A stretch of 64,000 bases of DNA from Methylocystis echinoides. GTDB taxonomy: Bacteria; Pseudomonadota; Alphaproteobacteria; Rhizobiales; Beijerinckiaceae. This document shows, piece after piece, positions 62,324 to 64,000 of this stretch; positions within the stretch are counted from its first letter, which is position 1, and every line of letters starts with the position of its first letter. Below the pieces are notes generated by a model. It was not told where the DNA came from. It did no database searches and saw only the letters and a program-made list of their open reading frames with translations. The position numbers and the translations under genes are program-made. The DNA lies in assembly GCF_027923385.1 (NCBI RefSeq), contig NZ_BSEC01000003.1, positions 1 through 64,000 on the forward strand, given 5' to 3'.

Positions 62324-62722
62324 ATGCGAGCCTACTCGCACCTGTCCGAGGAAGAAAGAGGTCAGATCGCAGCCCAGCGTGCGGCCGGCCGGTCCCTGGG
62401 AGCCATCGCCCGTCAACTCGGGCGAGCGAAGACCACGATCTCACGGGAACTCCGGCGTAATGCCCTGCCGTCTGGCGGATGCTCGCCCCTGCACGCCGCC
62501 GGAGCCTACATCTGGCGTAGGCGGCGTGCGGCCCTTATCGAGAAGGACGCTCGCCTTCAGACCTGACCGCCTGGCGGAGGGCTGGTCGCCAGTACAGATC
62601 GCCGGCTGGCTCAAGAGCGGCGCCGAGCGTGGTCTGGGAGCGATCGGTTGTGAGGCCATCTACGCTTTCATCTACCGCGCTTGCCAAAACGCCGCTGAGC
62701 TTTGGCGATATCTGGCGCGGCT
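62324..62722 (+). pseudogene. IS30-family transposase, N-terminal fragment with frameshift
   Basis: ATG at 62324 opens MRAYSHLSEEERGQIAAQRA and GRSLGAIARQLGRAKTTISR with ELRRN, the IS30 helix-turn-helix. After a frame change at about 62540-62555 it continues FRPDRLAEGWSPVQIAGWLK and AIGCEAIYAFIYRACQNAAE, then LWRYLAR. The catalytic DDE domain is absent; the sequence is joined to the unrelated fragment at 62737. Confidence 0.8.
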
Positions 62723-62736
62723 TGGCTCGAGGGATT

Positions 62737-62982
62737 GAGCGACCGCAGAAAATTCCCGCAAGACTCTGTGCGTTGAAGGCGGAGGACGAGCCGCTATTGG
62801 AGGCGCTCGCGCGCATGATGGATTGTTGGTCGCCCCTGGAGAAGCCTTGGTGTTTCCTTGCAATTGAGGCGCTGCTTCCGCCGTCAACGTTCTGGCGCGC
62901 CTTCCACCAGCATTGGCGAAGCTTCCAACAGCCGCCGCTCGGGCGTTACCTTTGGTCGCTTGGACGAAGGCGTCTTCATTAG
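62737..62982 (+). repeat. Unidentified coding fragment, copy 2 (related to 57.0 kb)
   Basis: The frame reads IERPQKIPARLCALKAEDEP, then LLEALARMMDCWSPLEKPWC and FLAIEALLPPSTFWRAFHQH. Up to 62880 it aligns with the fragment at 57000-57205. It then continues for about 30 residues (QPPLGRYLWSLGRRRLH) to a stop at 62980. It joins directly to the IS30 remnant. Function unknown. Confidence 0.45.
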
Positions 62983-62994
62983 CGCGTTGATTAC

Positions 62995-63250
62995 ATGCCT
63001 CCTGACGAAGCGGCGGCCTTTGCCGCTCTTCCGGAAGCGCTGAGGCATTACAGAGGGCAGGACGATCTATCCCGGGGCGCGCTGTCCTGGCGATGGAGCG
63101 AGGGCGCGGGCGAAGAACGCTGCAAGGAAGGCTCGTGCATCGAGGCGAAGGCGGTCAAGTCAGCCGTCGCCGGTCTCTACGCGAGGAAGGCCGAACGGAC
63201 ATCGTTCTCTTCCGCTGGAGGTACGTCGCCACGCTGCGATGACGCAGATA
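62995..63250 (+). pseudogene. Remnant of a small plasmid protein with a YRG motif
   Basis: The frame from 62995 reads MPPDEAAAFAALPEALRHYR, then GALSWRWSEG and AVKSAVAGLYARKAERTSF. This resembles a widespread alphaproteobacterial small protein (...ALPE.L..YRG......GLSWT.D...A..FA......V......V.AL.A...ER...). The segment between is scrambled and the C-terminal part is lost, consistent with frameshifts. Family name not known to me; the assignment is by general pattern. Confidence 0.4.
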
Positions 63251-63598
63251 TTGGTTTGTTCGCATTCGGGGACCGGTATATGGTTGCTTTGGCGTCCGTT
63301 CGCTACTTCGAATTGCCCGCCGGTCACCGCTTTTTGTCGCGGGGGAGCGCTGATGCTCGATATCGGCTATGTGGCGCTTCTCGATTTTTTCGTGAGGATA
63401 AAGCGAATTTCGAATAAATCGCGGTCGCGGTTTTACCCTAATCGCCCCGTTGCGCCGTTTGCGCCGCCAGAAGGCGCGCGCGAATATAACGCGGCGAGGC
63501 GCGACGAGCCGAGCGCGGAAAAGTCTACACGCGGACGCGAGGCGTCCTGATTCTTGGTTTCCGCCAGTGGCGAAAAGTTCCAACCGGCGGATCGTCTC

Positions 63599-63842
63599 TT
63601 ACTGCTCGTTTTGGAAGAAGCGACCGACGACGGCTCTCTCGGCCACGGCCCCAGCAATGGCCGGCGCCAGCATTTGTTCGGCGACGAGCGCGACTGCAAG
63701 CCAGACGTCGTATCCACCCAAATCGCCGCAGTCCAGCCTGGCGGCGGCGTAGCGTCTGGCGGTCAGCGGCCCCCGCTCGCTGCACCTACTGACGAGCGCC
63801 CGTGCGTGGATTTCAATCGCCTGTTCGAGAGAGATAAACATG
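63599..63842 (-). CDS. Small hypothetical protein (about 80 residues)
   Basis: From ATG 63842 the frame reads MFISLEQAIEIHARALVSRC, then ARRYAAARLDCGDLGGYDVW and LAVALVAEQMLAPAI. It has the form of small alphaproteobacterial proteins of the type ...EQAIEIHARAL..R.G..A...A...A.......D..G..VWL.VA..A..LL. A start at 63850 is also possible. No ribosome site is obvious. Function unknown. Confidence 0.5.
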
Positions 63843-64000
63843 AGCCACATTCTAACTGGCGCCGGTTGCGCAAAGCAATTCTATCGCTCCCGGAGACATC
63901 GGCAAAGCGCATGGCGCCGGACTGTCATCTTTGCTTCGGACGAAGCTGGTCCGTGGGTGGGCGGAAACCCGACCGTTCGGACGTCAGTGGCGTCTAAGAA
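63841..64000 (+). other. Open frame running off the right edge
   Basis: ATG at 63841 opens MSHILTGAGCAKQFYRSRRH and continues without a stop to the edge (VIFASDEAGPWVGGNPTVRT). The window ends before it can be judged; it may be a chance frame overlapping the minus-strand gene start. Confidence 0.2.

Overview
The window looks like part of a large, mosaic alphaproteobacterial replicon, most likely a repABC-type plasmid or megaplasmid of a Hyphomicrobiales (Rhizobiales) bacterium. The evidence is a complete repA-repB-repC module (17.8-21.6 kb) with two identical parS-like palindromes and an antisense RNA region, surrounded by families that travel with such plasmids (DUF932, ParB-like, DUF2493, WGR, DUF1403, ScpB, tyrosine recombinases). 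Placing it near Methylocystaceae/Beijerinckiaceae is inference only. I saw no rRNA, tRNA or CRISPR array.

Layout. 0-4 kb: envelope and redox genes (TlpA-like fragment, DsbA-like, PNPOx, DUF1348, AhpD-like), with a LysR regulator divergent from the last three. 4.3-8.1 kb: plasmid genes (DUF932, ParB-like) that share a repeated hairpin leader, then a primase-like gene cut off by a multi-recombinase element. 8.1-12.1 kb: tyrosine recombinase genes interrupted by a complete IS21-family element. 12.1-14.4 kb: a minus-strand three-Cys-motif system (DUF5131 plus two TcmP genes, the second cut by the IS). 15-17 kb: a sliding-clamp-like small protein, a Fic remnant and a frameshifted DUF2493 gene. 17.3-21.9 kb: repABC, flanked on both sides by decayed WGR genes in the same orientation. 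22-27.2 kb: a tyrosine recombinase with a candidate core site at its 5' side, then DUF1403-scpB-HiPIP-glutamate-synthase-like genes in tandem. 27.3-40.2 kb: a patchwork of intact genes (CorA/ZntB, choice-of-anchor I, PhoX, an endo/exonuclease/phosphatase protein), an IS3 deletion remnant, a decayed IS5 copy and many gene fragments.

40.4-52.4 kb is the most coherent metabolic block. A six-gene minus-strand run encodes a flavin amine oxidase, a 2Fe-2S plus molybdopterin oxidase pair, an ornithine-type decarboxylase, a GNAT acetyltransferase and a penicillin-acylase-type amidohydrolase. A spermidine-dehydrogenase-like flavoprotein is transcribed divergently. Together they suggest a polyamine or amine conversion pathway.

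52.5-64 kb holds a PstS-like protein, a membrane-anchored patatin-like lipase, two very small tandem genes, an acid phosphatase/phospholipase C-type gene with one nonsense codon, a groEL fragment, an intact AI-2E transporter whose decayed relative lies at 37.9 kb, an IS30 remnant, and two copies of an unidentified fragment at 57 and 62.7 kb. The density of remnants indicates repeated insertion, deletion and recombination.
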